This document shows positions 49,272-58,769 of a stretch of 64,000 nt of DNA, one piece after another (position 1 is the stretch's first letter; each line of letters begins with the position of its first letter). Below the pieces are notes generated by a model that did not search any database, was not told the DNA's origin, and saw only the letters and a list, made by a program, of their open reading frames with translations. A program made the position numbers and the translations under genes. The stretch comes from Rickettsia tamurae (lineage in GTDB: Bacteria; Pseudomonadota; Alphaproteobacteria; Rickettsiales; Rickettsiaceae): contig NZ_CCMG01000015.1 of assembly GCF_000751075.1 (NCBI RefSeq), positions 1 to 64,000 on the forward strand, given 5' to 3'.

Positions 49272-50510
49272 ATGAAAGAAAATTTTAACGTTAGTAAATT
49301 AAAAAACGGTTTGACAATTTTAACATATAATATGCCTTATGTTAATTCGGTAGCAATAAATTTAATTGCTAAAGTTGGAGCACGTTATGAAAATGCAGAA
49401 GAGGAAGGCATATCTCACTTTCTTGAGCATATGGCTTTTAAAGGTACGAAAACTAGAACGGCAAAACAGATAGCGGAAGAATTTGACTCTATAGGCGGAC
49501 ATTTTAATGCCTATACCGGTCATGAGAATACGGTATATTATGCACGAGTCTTGTCTGAAAATTGTGATAAAGCACTTAATATACTTACCGATATAATTCA
49601 AAACTCTATTTTTGCTGACGAAGAAATAACTAAGGAATATCAGGTGATAATGCAAGAAATTGCTCATCATCAGGATAATCCGGATGACCTAGTATATGAG
49701 AAATTTTATAATAAAGTTTATAGAGAGCAACCATTAGGTAAGTCGATTTTAGGTACTGCTAAAACCCTTGCAACTTTTACGAAAGAACATTTTTTTAATT
49801 TTATAGGTAAACATTATAATGCCGAAAATCTCTATTTATCAATTGCCGGTAATATTGATCATAATAAAATAGTAATTATAGCGGAACAGTTATTTTCTTC
49901 TTTGAAGCAAGGAGTAAAAAGTAGCTTTATTCCGGCAAAATATATAGGCGGAAGCGGCTTTATTAATAAGGAGTTAGAGCAAACTAGTTTAGTGCTAGGG
50001 TTTGAAGGTACATCATATATTAATTTAGAAAAGCTTTACCAAACCCATCTACTTTCTATAATATTCGGCGGCGGTATGTCATCGCGTTTATTCCAAACTA
50101 TTCGTGAGAAATTAGGTTTAGCATATGCAGTAGGTAGTTATAATAGTGCTTATTTTGATAGTGGAGTGTTTACAATTTATGCATCCACTGCACATGACAA
50201 GTTAGAATTATTATATAGAGAGATTAAAAACGAAATAATAAAAATGACTGAAAAAGTAAACACAGAAGAGATTATTAGAGCTAAAACACAACTTCGTAGT
50301 AATTTACAAATGGCTCAAGAGAAAAATACCTATAAGTCAGAAGAAATAGGTAAAAATTATTCTGTTTTCGGTAAATATATTTCTCCTGAAGAGATTATGG
50401 AAATTATCATGAGTATAAAAGCTGATGATATTATTAATACGGCAAATAAAATATTTAGCGGTGCTACTACATCGGCAATTATAGGCCCTCATGATCTTCA
50501 GGGATTTTAA
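49272..50510 (+). CDS. M16-family zinc peptidase (processing-peptidase-like)
   Basis: This 412-residue metallopeptidase has the inverted zinc motif His49-Phe-Leu-Glu52-His53 ([19 protein letters not shown]) and the downstream Glu in the [18 protein letters not shown] helix. [20 protein letters not shown] and [16 protein letters not shown] complete the C-terminal half-domain. It is the group closest to the mitochondrial processing peptidase beta subunit; in rickettsiae this homolog has long been noted. It probably acts in the cytoplasm or periplasm on peptides; no signal peptide is visible. The gene is preceded by R1 repeats and followed by another. Confidence 0.93.
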   Translation: MKENFNVSKLKNGLTILTYNMPYVNSVAINLIAKVGARYENAEEEGISHFLEHMAFKGTKTRTAKQIAEEFDSIGGHFNAYTGHENTVYYARVLSENCDKALNILTDIIQNSIFADEEITKEYQVIMQEIAHHQDNPDDLVYEKFYNKVYREQPLGKSILGTAKTLATFTKEHFFNFIGKHYNAENLYLSIAGNIDHNKIVIIAEQLFSSLKQGVKSSFIPAKYIGGSGFINKELEQTSLVLGFEGTSYINLEKLYQTHLLSIIFGGGMSSRLFQTIREKLGLAYAVGSYNSAYFDSGVFTIYASTAHDKLELLYREIKNEIIKMTEKVNTEEIIRAKTQLRSNLQMAQEKNTYKSEEIGKNYSVFGKYISPEEIMEIIMSIKADDIINTANKIFSGATTSAIIGPHDLQGF

Positions 50511-50535
50511 TGATATGCTTGTAGATACCAGAGTC

Positions 50536-50636
50536 GTCATTGCGAGCAGCCGTAGGCTGTGTGGCAATCTCATGAAATAATAACAAACTCCTGAGATTGC
50601 TTCGTCAATTATTTGCGTAATTTCCTCGCAATGACG
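50536..50636. repeat. R1 palindromic repeat (core type i) before purC
   Basis: The arms are gtcattgcgag and ctcgcaatgac. Inner arms gcaatctca/tgagattgc and a gcagcc-gta-ggctg mini-hairpin are present. It ends 26 bp before the purC ATG. Confidence 0.87.
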
Positions 50637-50662
50637 AGGAAGATGAATTTTGAGACAAATAA

Positions 50663-51373
50663 ATGAAAAAAAAATTATATGAAGGTTCAAGTAAAATTTT
50701 ATATTCCGCCGAAGAAGATTTTTTACTTATAATGGCTTTTTCCGATAAGGCTATTTTAGAAACCGGCGAGACTGTTGATATATCAGGTAAAGGAGTGCTT
50801 AATAATAATATTTCTTCCTTTCTAATGGATAAACTGGAAATGATTGGCATTGAAAATCATTTTATCGAAAAAATAAATATGAGGGAGCAATTAATTCAAT
50901 ATGTCGAAGTTTTCCCAATACAAGTAATAATATCATCGGTAGCGTGCGGTAGATTTGTAAAAGAATTCGGAATGGATGAAGGGTATGTATTTGATAAACC
51001 GATCATTGATTTTAAGGTCCGAAGTCGTGAATTTAAATATCCGATAGTTAATGAGTATCAAATATTAAATTTTGGCTGGTTAACTAGGGATGAAATTAAA
51101 GCGGTAAAAGAGCAAGCTTTGCGTATATATGATTTTCTAAGCGGCTTATTTATTGGTGTCGGGATTCGGCTTGTTGAGTGTAAATTAGAATTTGGGCGTG
51201 TGTTTAACGGTGAAGAATCTATCATTATGTTAACTGATGAAATTAGTCCGGATAATTGTAGATTATGGCATATTAACAGTAATGAAAAATTAGGATTTGA
51301 ATTGCTTGAAAAAGAACCAAATAAGGTTTTTGAATCATATCAGCTAATAGCTGATCGTTTAAAAGAAAAATAA
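50663..51373 (+). CDS. purC: Phosphoribosylaminoimidazole-succinocarboxamide synthase
   Basis: PurC joins aspartate to CAIR in purine synthesis using ATP. The 236-residue protein has KKKLYEGSSKILYS at the ATP site, FSDKAILETGETVDISGKGV, and NHFIEKINMREQLIQYVEVF. IISSVACGRFVKEFGMDEGY and LVECKLEFGRVFNGEESIIM come next, with LTDEISPDNCRLW closing, the full set of SAICAR synthetase motifs. No other purine-pathway gene is in the window, and rickettsiae are generally held to lack the rest of the pathway. It is therefore an isolated but intact enzyme whose retained role is unclear. Confidence 0.95.
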   Translation: MKKKLYEGSSKILYSAEEDFLLIMAFSDKAILETGETVDISGKGVLNNNISSFLMDKLEMIGIENHFIEKINMREQLIQYVEVFPIQVIISSVACGRFVKEFGMDEGYVFDKPIIDFKVRSREFKYPIVNEYQILNFGWLTRDEIKAVKEQALRIYDFLSGLFIGVGIRLVECKLEFGRVFNGEESIIMLTDEISPDNCRLWHINSNEKLGFELLEKEPNKVFESYQLIADRLKEK

Positions 51374-51460
51374 ATATATTTTTTAAGTGATATATGCTAT
51401 TTTGGACTTGAAAAGCGCTCCGATGTCATACCGGTTTTGTTGCATGATTCGGTTTCATCA

Positions 51461-51548
51461 TCATTGCGAGAAGACATTTATGTCGACGAAGCAATCTCAG
51501 CAAACAAACAAAAGATTGCCACGCAGTCTACGCCTGCTCGCAATGACG
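51461..51548. repeat. Diverged R1 palindromic repeat after purC
   Basis: The outer arms are tcattgcgagaagac and gctcgcaatgac. Inner arms gaagcaatctc/agattgcc are in a different order from other copies. It includes gtcgac near the centre. Confidence 0.68.
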
Positions 51549-51608
51549 ATTTGGTATCTACGCAGAAATAACATTTTTGATTTTTAATAATTTTTTACAG
51601 TAGAAAAG

Positions 51609-53210
51609 ATGAAAATACGATTTATTATAATAAGCTTTTTAGCTTTAATATTAGTGGGGTGGGAATACGCTGCCTATAAATTTGAACATCAAAGTAAAGA
51701 GAATATTATCTCTATTCTTGATAAATATGAAGAATATATAACTTATGATGCAATAAAAGTTAATAAATATGGATTTAGTGTTACTTTAAATAAAGTAATG
51801 TTAAAACCTATAGATTTTTATTTTGATGAAATAGTTATTAGGCATATACCGTTTTTGAATATTACAAAAATTGATTCTTACGGAAATAATGTAAAAATTA
51901 CTACCGCTCAAGGTGAAAAAAATATTTTTTACTCACCTGATCATCATACAACAATTTGGTTTAGAAAATCTTTGTTTAATAGAGAGCCTGATTATTGGAA
52001 ATTAAGCTTGAGTGACAATAAATCAACTCTTTATAATTCTCTAGATGCAGAAAAATTAGCAGAGAGTGATATTAGTGATTCTGTAATTACTAATACTAAA
52101 ACATCGGATAATCTTAATTTATTAACTGTGGATGGAAAAAGCACCGTTTCTTTTACTTCTGAAAACTATAGTAAAAATTTATCTGATAAAGTTTTTAAAT
52201 TTTTAAGAGATAAAATAGGAGAGGAAGCTAATTTTAACTCATTTGAATATGATATAGCACAGTTGGATGCGTTAAATGTGCCAATTACTTATAATAGCCA
52301 ATTAAAGCTTAAATATAGTGATGAGCTATTAGCTCTTGGGAAATTATTAATTCAAAACTTTTCTCTAGATCAAAAGCAAGATGAGAATATGCATGCTGTT
52401 ATTTTTATGCAGATATTAGGAGAATTAGTAAAAGGTAAGCCGTTTTTATTTGCTTGTGATTTTGAAAGAAAAGGAAAAATAGAAAGTAATTTATACAAAT
52501 TAAATATAGAAAAAGATAAAATTTTTGATTTTGCTTTAAATATTAAATCTACTATAGAACCTTCTGAAACATACCAAAAAACGGCAGTTGAAGCTTTAGG
52601 ACGTTACTTTAGTAATGGTTTAAACAAAAGAGCTGAGTTAGATAAAATTTTTAAACTAACTAGTCCTATTACTCAAGAAGACGGGGAAAAAGTAATGGGT
52701 GTTTTTGCAAAAATAAATAATTCCGAATTTAATTTAAAAGGTGAGTTTGATCCCGAAGAAAAAAAATTATTCGGTAAAACTAATCTTGTAATGGATGATT
52801 TTAATTTTGCTATTGATATTGATGTGCCTAATTTAGAGAATCCTATGAATCTAGAAAGCGTAATAAAATTATCGGATCCGAGTGCGGTTATAAATAATTT
52901 TGTGAATTATACTAATAATGCTATTATACCGGTGCTTAATAAAATAGAAGATTCCAAGGAATTTGCTTTAAATCTAGGAAAACAATCTTCAGTAATAAAG
53001 CAATACGGCTTTAGGGCAATAGAAGCTTTTAGTAAAAATTCTGAATTGAAAGACGGTGAATTTTTAGTAGTTGACGTGAAAGGTAAAGATGTCGGACTAA
53101 CCTTTAACGATAAAGCTATTGATCAGATCTTTAGTGATGTAAGAGTATTAGAATTTATGAATGCCATGGCTATGATAGATCAAGAAAGAAAAGTTGAAAA
53201 TAAAAAATAA
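51609..53210 (+). CDS. Membrane-anchored conserved hypothetical protein, 533 aa
   Basis: An N-terminal signal anchor (KIRFIIISFLALILVGWEYA, residues 2-21) is followed by about 510 residues predicted to lie outside the cytoplasm. The region YDAIKVNKYGFSVTLNKVML (about residues 49-68), FYFDEIVIRHIPFLNITKID and later beta-strand-like repeats suggest a large beta-rich domain. This is similar in plan to DUF2125/YdgA proteins and to the 356-residue protein at 16605-17675. Near the end the acidic EDSKEFALNLGKQSSVIKQY and YKAIEAFSKNSELKDGE-like segments occur. Function is unknown; a role in the envelope is plausible. ATG 51609 has no strong ribosome site. Confidence 0.75.
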   Translation: MKIRFIIISFLALILVGWEYAAYKFEHQSKENIISILDKYEEYITYDAIKVNKYGFSVTLNKVMLKPIDFYFDEIVIRHIPFLNITKIDSYGNNVKITTAQGEKNIFYSPDHHTTIWFRKSLFNREPDYWKLSLSDNKSTLYNSLDAEKLAESDISDSVITNTKTSDNLNLLTVDGKSTVSFTSENYSKNLSDKVFKFLRDKIGEEANFNSFEYDIAQLDALNVPITYNSQLKLKYSDELLALGKLLIQNFSLDQKQDENMHAVIFMQILGELVKGKPFLFACDFERKGKIESNLYKLNIEKDKIFDFALNIKSTIEPSETYQKTAVEALGRYFSNGLNKRAELDKIFKLTSPITQEDGEKVMGVFAKINNSEFNLKGEFDPEEKKLFGKTNLVMDDFNFAIDIDVPNLENPMNLESVIKLSDPSAVINNFVNYTNNAIIPVLNKIEDSKEFALNLGKQSSVIKQYGFRAIEAFSKNSELKDGEFLVVDVKGKDVGLTFNDKAIDQIFSDVRVLEFMNAMAMIDQERKVENKK

Positions 53211-53229
53211 TCTTAAGAATTATATTGAT

Positions 53230-53544
53230 ATGCTCAAACATATAGTATTATTTAAATTTGCAATAACTGCTTCAGAAAGGCAAATATAGCAGGCTTTAGC
53301 AAAGTTAGGAAATTTAAAAAATACTACTATTCCACAAATTAAATCTTTTAGTTTTAGCAGAAATTGTAGCCCTGAAAATTTAAATAAGGGTTTTAGCTAT
53401 GCTTTTGTTATGGAGTTTTTAAGTGAGAAAGATAGAGAAGATTATTTAAAACACCATGATCATATTAGAGTAGCTTCTGACGATATTATGCCTTTAACTG
53501 AGGATGGGATAAATTCGGTGATAGTATTAGATTATAAATTTTAA
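53230..53544 (+). pseudogene. Dabb (stress-responsive A/B barrel) protein with an in-frame stop
   Basis: ATG 53230 opens a 104-codon frame in which codon 20 is TAG (53287-53289). It reads MLKHIVLFKFAITASERQI, stop, QALAKLGNLKNTTIPQIKSF, SFSRNCSPENLNKGFSYAFV and DREDYLKHHDHIRVASDDI. This is the Dabb family pattern (HIVLFKF...; G.N.S......GF..A....F.....R..Y..HP.H......). Apart from the amber codon the frame is undamaged, so the mutation looks recent. No internal start would keep the first strand. It lies upstream of thrS on the same strand. Confidence 0.78.
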
Positions 53545-53568
53545 GATAAAGAAATAAGTTATAAAATA

Positions 53569-55476
53569 ATGATTAATATTTCCTTTCCCGATGGGAGTAT
53601 AAAACAATTTGAAAAAAACATTACCGCCTATGAAGTAGCAAATGCGATTTCAATGTCACTTGCAAAACAAGCAATGGTTGCTGAAATAAACGGTGAGCTT
53701 AAAGATTTAAGTACCGTAATTGAAAATGATTGCAAGCTTCGTATTTTAACCGTAAAAGATCCTGAATGTCTTGAGATAATAAGGCACGATGCTGCTCATT
53801 TAACTGCTGAAGCCGTAAAGGAACTATTCCCTGAAACTCAAGTAACAATAGGTCCTGCAATTGAAAACGGTTATTATTACGATTTTGCTCGTGATAAACC
53901 TTTTACCACTGATGATTTAGCTGTTATAGAAGCTAAAATGCAAGAACTTTCAAAAAAGAACGAGAAAGTAACAAGAGAGCTATGGGATAGGGATAAAGCC
54001 GTAGAGTTTTTTAAATCGATAGGAGAGCATTATAAAGCCGAAATTATTGCTTCAATTCCGGCAGGTGAACCAATTACTTTATACAGGCAAGGTAATTTTA
54101 TTGATTTATGTCTAGGTCCGCATGCTCCCTCTACAGGGTTTGTTAAGCATTTTAAGTTGATGAAAGTTGCAGGAGCTTATTGGCGAGGTGATAGTTGTAA
54201 TGAGATGTTGCAGCGTATATACGGTACGGCGTGGGCTACGAAAGAGCAACTAGATAATTACCTTTTTATGCTTGAAGAAGCCGAAAAGCGTGATCATAGA
54301 AAGCTTGGGCGAGAGCTTGATTTATTCCACTTCCAAGAAGAAGCTCAAGGAATGGTATTCTGGCATGATAAGGGCTGGAGTATATATAATATTATCGAGC
54401 AATATATTAGGAAAAAGATTCGTAAAAACGGTTATATTGAAGTTAAGACTCCTGTTTTGGTGGATAAAAGACTTTGGGAGGCTTCAGGACACTGGGAAAA
54501 ATTTCGTGATGATATGTTCGCGTTAGAAACAGATGATAAGACATTAGCTTTAAAGCCGATGAATTGCCCTTGCCACGTGCAGATTTTCAAACAAGGTATC
54601 AAGAGCTATCGTGATTTACCGCTTCGTATGTCGGAGTTTGGTTTGTGTCACCGTAATGAGGCGTCCGGTGCATTGCACGGTTTAATGAGAGTGCGTAGCT
54701 TAGTGCAAGATGATGCACATATATTTTGTGCTGAGGAACAAATTACCGATGAAACGGTTAGTTTCTGTAAGCTACTGACGGAAGTTTATAAAGATTTCGG
54801 CTTTACCGATATAAAGGTAAAATTTTCTGATCGTCCTGAAATCAGAGCAGGAAGTGATGAAGTTTGGGATAAGGCTGAGAATGCTTTAAAAGAAGCAGTA
54901 GAAAAAGCAGGGTTTACTTATACGCTAAACCCAGGTGAGGGGGCATTTTACGGTCCAAAGCTTGAGTTTGTTTTAACCGATGCGATAGGACGGCAGTGGC
55001 AATGCGGTACGCTTCAGATGGATTTTGTATTGCCGGAGCGACTCGATGCTAGCTATATCGCAGCAAGCGGTGAGAAAAAAAGACCTGTAATGCTGCATAG
55101 AGCAATCCTTGGTTCGCTTGAGCGTTTTATCGGTATATTGATCGAAGAATATGCGGGACGTTTTCCGCTTTGGATTGCTCCTATACAGGTCGCTGTGGCG
55201 ACCATTACCAGTGATTTAAACGATTATGCTTTAGAAGTACAAAAAGCTTTAATTGATAATGGCGTAAGAACGGATATTAATATCTCACCTGATAAAATTA
55301 ACCATAAGATTCGTGAGTTTTCTAATCAAAAAATACCGATGATTGCCGTAATCGGTAAGCAGGAAAAAGAAAATAAACAAGTAACGATAAGAAGACTCGG
55401 AACTACCGAGCAGGAAGTATTATCGATTGAGCAGTTAATAGTTCTAGTTAAGGAAGAGAATAGTAGGTATCTATAA
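53569..55476 (+). CDS. thrS: Threonyl-tRNA synthetase
   Basis: This is a class II aminoacyl-tRNA synthetase of 635 residues. It has an N-terminal TGS domain ([20 protein letters not shown]) and the editing domain with [20 protein letters not shown] (the HxxxH zinc-like motif). The catalytic domain has motif 2, [20 protein letters not shown], and the zinc Cys in [15 protein letters not shown]. Motif 3 is [20 protein letters not shown]. The C-terminal anticodon-binding domain starts at [20 protein letters not shown]. All expected domains are intact. The start ATG 53569 directly precedes the TGS domain. Confidence 0.97.
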   Translation: MINISFPDGSIKQFEKNITAYEVANAISMSLAKQAMVAEINGELKDLSTVIENDCKLRILTVKDPECLEIIRHDAAHLTAEAVKELFPETQVTIGPAIENGYYYDFARDKPFTTDDLAVIEAKMQELSKKNEKVTRELWDRDKAVEFFKSIGEHYKAEIIASIPAGEPITLYRQGNFIDLCLGPHAPSTGFVKHFKLMKVAGAYWRGDSCNEMLQRIYGTAWATKEQLDNYLFMLEEAEKRDHRKLGRELDLFHFQEEAQGMVFWHDKGWSIYNIIEQYIRKKIRKNGYIEVKTPVLVDKRLWEASGHWEKFRDDMFALETDDKTLALKPMNCPCHVQIFKQGIKSYRDLPLRMSEFGLCHRNEASGALHGLMRVRSLVQDDAHIFCAEEQITDETVSFCKLLTEVYKDFGFTDIKVKFSDRPEIRAGSDEVWDKAENALKEAVEKAGFTYTLNPGEGAFYGPKLEFVLTDAIGRQWQCGTLQMDFVLPERLDASYIAASGEKKRPVMLHRAILGSLERFIGILIEEYAGRFPLWIAPIQVAVATITSDLNDYALEVQKALIDNGVRTDINISPDKINHKIREFSNQKIPMIAVIGKQEKENKQVTIRRLGTTEQEVLSIEQLIVLVKEENSRYL

Positions 55477-55552
55477 TATCTCGTATAGCTTTTTTGATGT
55501 CATTTCTAACTAAAGCGGCATTGTTGTATAAATCATAAGGCATGTTCGGTGT

Positions 55553-55583
55553 TGTCATACTGTGGCTTGACCACGGTATGACA
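55553..55583. repeat. Minimal R2 hairpin after thrS
   Basis: A 31-bp single-hairpin version (arms tgtcatactgtgg and ccacggtatgaca) lacks the usual core. It may serve as a 3' hairpin for thrS but has no T-tract. Confidence 0.68.
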
Positions 55584-55662
55584 CCGGAAAGAGCTAAATT
55601 TCTGCCTATGTAGGAATGCATACCACAAAAGTTCTCTAAATTTGTCCAATATTTCTCAACTT

Positions 55663-57324
55663 ATGAAAATCAAAACTTATCCTGTTCCTTTTTTATGGTC
55701 GGTTATAAAGCCGTATAAATATTGCTATCTTGTTATGATGATTGCACCGTTTGCGAGCGCTTTTCATCCTATTCTATATAATTATGCCGTAAAGCTTTTG
55801 CTTGATTTGTTTACCCAAAACGAAAAGATTACATTCGCACAAGGTTATAAACCAATAATATGGTTTGTAATGGCACAAGCAATACTTGATGTAGCTTGGC
55901 GTGCTCACAATTTTGCACAGCTTAAAGACATGCCTTATATCTTTCAAGATATGATGAATAAAATATGTAATCACTGTTTTGATTTGCCGTATACTTATTT
56001 TCAAAATAACCTTTCCGGTTCTATAGTCGGAAGAGTACGGGGCATAGGTGATAATTATTATAAAATGCACCAAGCAATTGAGTATAAATTAAGCCAAACT
56101 CTACTTATTACATTATTTTCCGGTGTTACTCTTGCCTATATTAATATTAAAATATTTATTATTGTTGGTTTTATTGCTGTTTATTTACCGCTTGCATTAC
56201 GGTTTTTTATCAAACTTGCAAAAATGGAGCAGGATAAGCAAGATTCTTGGTATAATTTATTTGGTATCGTAGCTGATTGTATTACAAATATTTTTACCAT
56301 TTTTTCATTTGCGGCAAAACAGAGAGAATTAAATAAAATAAAAGATTATTATCATAATGTGCATAATAGTTTAACAACTAGATATTATAAATATGATCTC
56401 ATTATCTCTATAATATTGAACTTAGTATATTGGGTATATTTGATAGGAGTATTTGTATACGTAATTTACTTGTGTAATCTTGGTGAGATCGGTATCGGTG
56501 ATATCGCTTTTATTATGTCACTAACTTTTTATTTGCTGAAAATTCTTGGCATGCTACTATGAGAGTTAAAGACTTTTTAGAAGATGTTATAGATAAAGAA
56601 AATGCTGCTGAATTAAAAATCTCTAAAGGCGAGATTATATTTAAGGATATATCTTTTGCATGCAAAGAGGGTAGTAGTGTATTTAGCAATCTTAATTTGC
56701 ATATTAAGGCTGGTGAGAAGGTAGGTATTGTAGGGCATTCAGGTAGTGGTAAATCTACTTTGATTGCATTATTGTTGAAAAATTTTAAAGCTGAAAAACC
56801 GGCGATATTATAATCGATAACCAAAGCCTTTACAATACTTCCTCTGACAGCCTGCGGGAGCAGATATCATTAATTCCTCAAGATATTATGCTTTTTCATC
56901 TAAGGAAATAGAAAATACTGCCAAAGCTGCAAATATCCATGAATTTATCGAGAGTTTACCGGAAAAATATAACACCATTGTCGGTGAGAGAGGAGTAAAG
57001 CTAAGTGGCGGACAGAGACAACGTATAGCAATTGCTCGTGCTATTCTTAAAAACGCTCCGATTTTGGTTTTAGATGAAGCAACTTCAAGCTTTGATAGCC
57101 ATACTGAGCAAGAAGTGAAAAAATCTATTAATACCATGCTTGATATTGAGAATGTAACTATAATTGCTATAGCCCACAGATTATCTACTATCAAGCATAT
57201 GGATAGAATTATTGTTATGGATAAAGGCAAGATCATAGAAGACGGCACTTTTACGGAACTCGTTCGTAAGGAAAAGGGTAAGTTTAAGGAGCTTTGGGAG
57301 CATCAAGTTAACGGATTTGTTTGA
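55663..57324 (+). pseudogene. ABC transporter (permease-ATPase) pseudogene
   Basis: ATG 55663 opens the membrane domain (to 56562) with YTYFQNNLSGSIVGRVRGI. A shift near 56,560 leads to the start of the nucleotide domain (56559-56813) with Walker A GIVGHSGSGKSTLIALLL. Another shift gives IIDNQSLYNT and SDSLREQISLIPQDIMLFH. Next, a short deletion plus shift near 56,900 removes the usual LRDNIRYG region before KAANIHEFIESLPEK, LSGGQRQRIAIARAIL and VLDEATSSFDSH. The last piece ends at 57324. It is paralogous to the intact gene at 43133-44902. At least three lesions make it inactive. Confidence 0.85.
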
Positions 57325-57377
57325 GCCTTATTTTAAACCGGCGTATATGCAAGGTATACTAATTTTAGGAAACAAAA

Positions 57378-57455
57378 CTAACTATGAAGTTCATAACTTA
57401 ATAAAAGGCATTTATTACATTTATAATCAAATATTCCATGAAATGTTGTTTTTAA
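57378..57455 (-). pseudogene. Orphaned zinc-ribbon end of the DUF2310 gene
   Basis: Directly after the TAA of the DUF2310 frame, the same frame continues LKTTFHGIFDYKCNKCLLLS and ends YELHS at TAG 57378-57380. It supplies the second CxxC pair that the family's C-terminal zinc ribbon needs. A single nonsense codon therefore separates it from the main ORF. Confidence 0.75.
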
Positions 57456-58181
57456 TTACCAATCTTTTTCACAAGATGGACAATTTGAATAATTAGAACG
57501 TGCATATGAGTTTCCTGATACCGGTTCTGCTATAGGATAAAAAACTTTCTTTTTTAAACATTTTTGTATTCGCTTACTAATTTTGCTTCCTTCTATAGAA
57601 ATATCACTGTCTAATTCTGCTAATTGTCTTTCCATTAACGGTTCTAATTTTTTATAGCTTGAAAGCCATAATCTGCGAGCCGCAGCATAGTCCTCTCTCC
57701 AAAAAGTAATTGTTCCTCCGAGATATCGGTCTTTATCATTTATTATATATAAAGGTAGATATTTCCCTTCATCTGTACGTAATACAAGCTGCTCTTCATA
57801 AGCTTTTGACCAGGAAATAGGATATAAATAGAGAAATTTTGCATTTTCAATATTTTCTTCAATATCAATAGGAGTTTCACTAACATAGTCTGCTGTTATT
57901 TTATAACTAATTATTACGCCCAATTGCTCTAATTCATCTTTATCTTTCAATGCATGATAGCTTAAATGTGAAGCATGCAAAGCATCTTTATTAGGAATTA
58001 CTGTATAAAAAACCAATTTATTTTTTGTAGGACTAAAAAATTCTCCATTATTTAATATATTACCGTTTTGATATAAAGAACCGGTAAAACTACAAAGTAA
58101 ATGCCAAGCCTTTCCATAATCCTTTAGTAAGAATTGCTTACTTTTATTAAACGATATAGTAACAAGATATATGCTAGACAT
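57456..58181 (-). CDS. DUF2310 zinc-ribbon protein, cut by a nonsense codon
   Basis: The 241-residue product matches the DUF2310 family (Zn-ribbon proteins, thought to bind nucleic acid). Features are FYTVIPNKDALHASHLSYHA, FLYLYPISWSKAYEEQLVLR, and GGTITFWREDYAAARRLWLS, ending in YSNCPSCEKDW. Homologs continue past CPSCxxxW with a second CxxC. Here a TAA (57456-57458) intervenes, and the missing piece is found in frame just downstream. The truncated protein keeps only half of the zinc site. ATG 58179-58181. It may still fold but would lack metal binding at the C-terminus. Confidence 0.72.
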   Translation of the reverse strand: MSSIYLVTISFNKSKQFLLKDYGKAWHLLCSFTGSLYQNGNILNNGEFFSPTKNKLVFYTVIPNKDALHASHLSYHALKDKDELEQLGVIISYKITADYVSETPIDIEENIENAKFLYLYPISWSKAYEEQLVLRTDEGKYLPLYIINDKDRYLGGTITFWREDYAAARRLWLSSYKKLEPLMERQLAELDSDISIEGSKISKRIQKCLKKKVFYPIAEPVSGNSYARSNYSNCPSCEKDW

Positions 58182-58249
58182 AAATAAAATTTACCTATTT
58201 AGCTAAGAATGCTGCCTTTTATAATCTAACTTAATCGGAGTTTATTCCT

Positions 58250-58290
58250 AAAAAAGCTTACTATTTAGGAATAAGTTCCTAAATAGTAAT
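58250..58290 (-). terminator. Rho-independent terminator of the 59959-58356 operon
   Basis: A perfect 13-bp stem (58258-58270 with 58277-58289; ttactatttagga/tcctaaatagtaa) has a 6-nt loop. On the minus strand it is followed by gcttttttagg, a T-run. It lies about 70 bp after the operon's last stop. Confidence 0.75.
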
Positions 58291-58355
58291 ATTAGTATTG
58301 ATTTTAAACCTACTTTAAATAAGAAGTATAAAATACTACTTTTCAAAGAAAAGAG

Positions 58356-58769
58356 TTACACCCCTAAGGCTTTTTTACCTTTAGATTGTTCTTGTTCAAC
58401 TGCTTGAGTATGAGATTTGACTTGAGGGATTGCAAGATCGACTACATGTTCATATCTAACGCCGTTTTCAAATAAAACTTGACCGCATTTATTCACTTGA
58501 ATAACATCTTCTTTAGAGAATTTATTTAAAATAACTTCCGTGATGTCATAAAGGAATTTCCAAGATAATTCTATTCTTTCTTGTAATGTCAGCTTTTTAT
58601 TTTCCGGTTTTTGACTATTAAGGGCAATATTTGGTGAATCGTCAATATTACCTCCTTCAGCAGGTAATATATTTTTTTTACGTGCTGCTATTTTCTTATA
58701 CATTAAAAATATTAATAATAATGCTAAGCAACCTACGGCAATTAAAATATGAGTATTAGAATTAGACAC
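58356..58769 (-). CDS. Single-TM hypothetical protein, 137 aa
   Basis: An N-terminal membrane helix (HILIAVGCLALLLIFLMY, about residues 7-24) is followed by a basic stop-transfer KKIAARKK, a polar linker, and a helical domain with LTLQERIELSWKFLYDITEV and ILNKFSKEDVIQVNKCGQVL. The helical domain probably faces the cytoplasm. Its GTG start overlaps the last base of the upstream gene's TAG stop, so the pair is translationally coupled and likely works together. No family recognised. Confidence 0.7.
   Translation of the reverse strand: MSNSNTHILIAVGCLALLLIFLMYKKIAARKKNILPAEGGNIDDSPNIALNSQKPENKKLTLQERIELSWKFLYDITEVILNKFSKEDVIQVNKCGQVLFENGVRYEHVVDLAIPQVKSHTQAVEQEQSKGKKALGV

Noticed and set aside
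54272-54526. 84-codon ORF inside thrS
   Set aside because: It is an alternative frame within a fully conserved synthetase gene.
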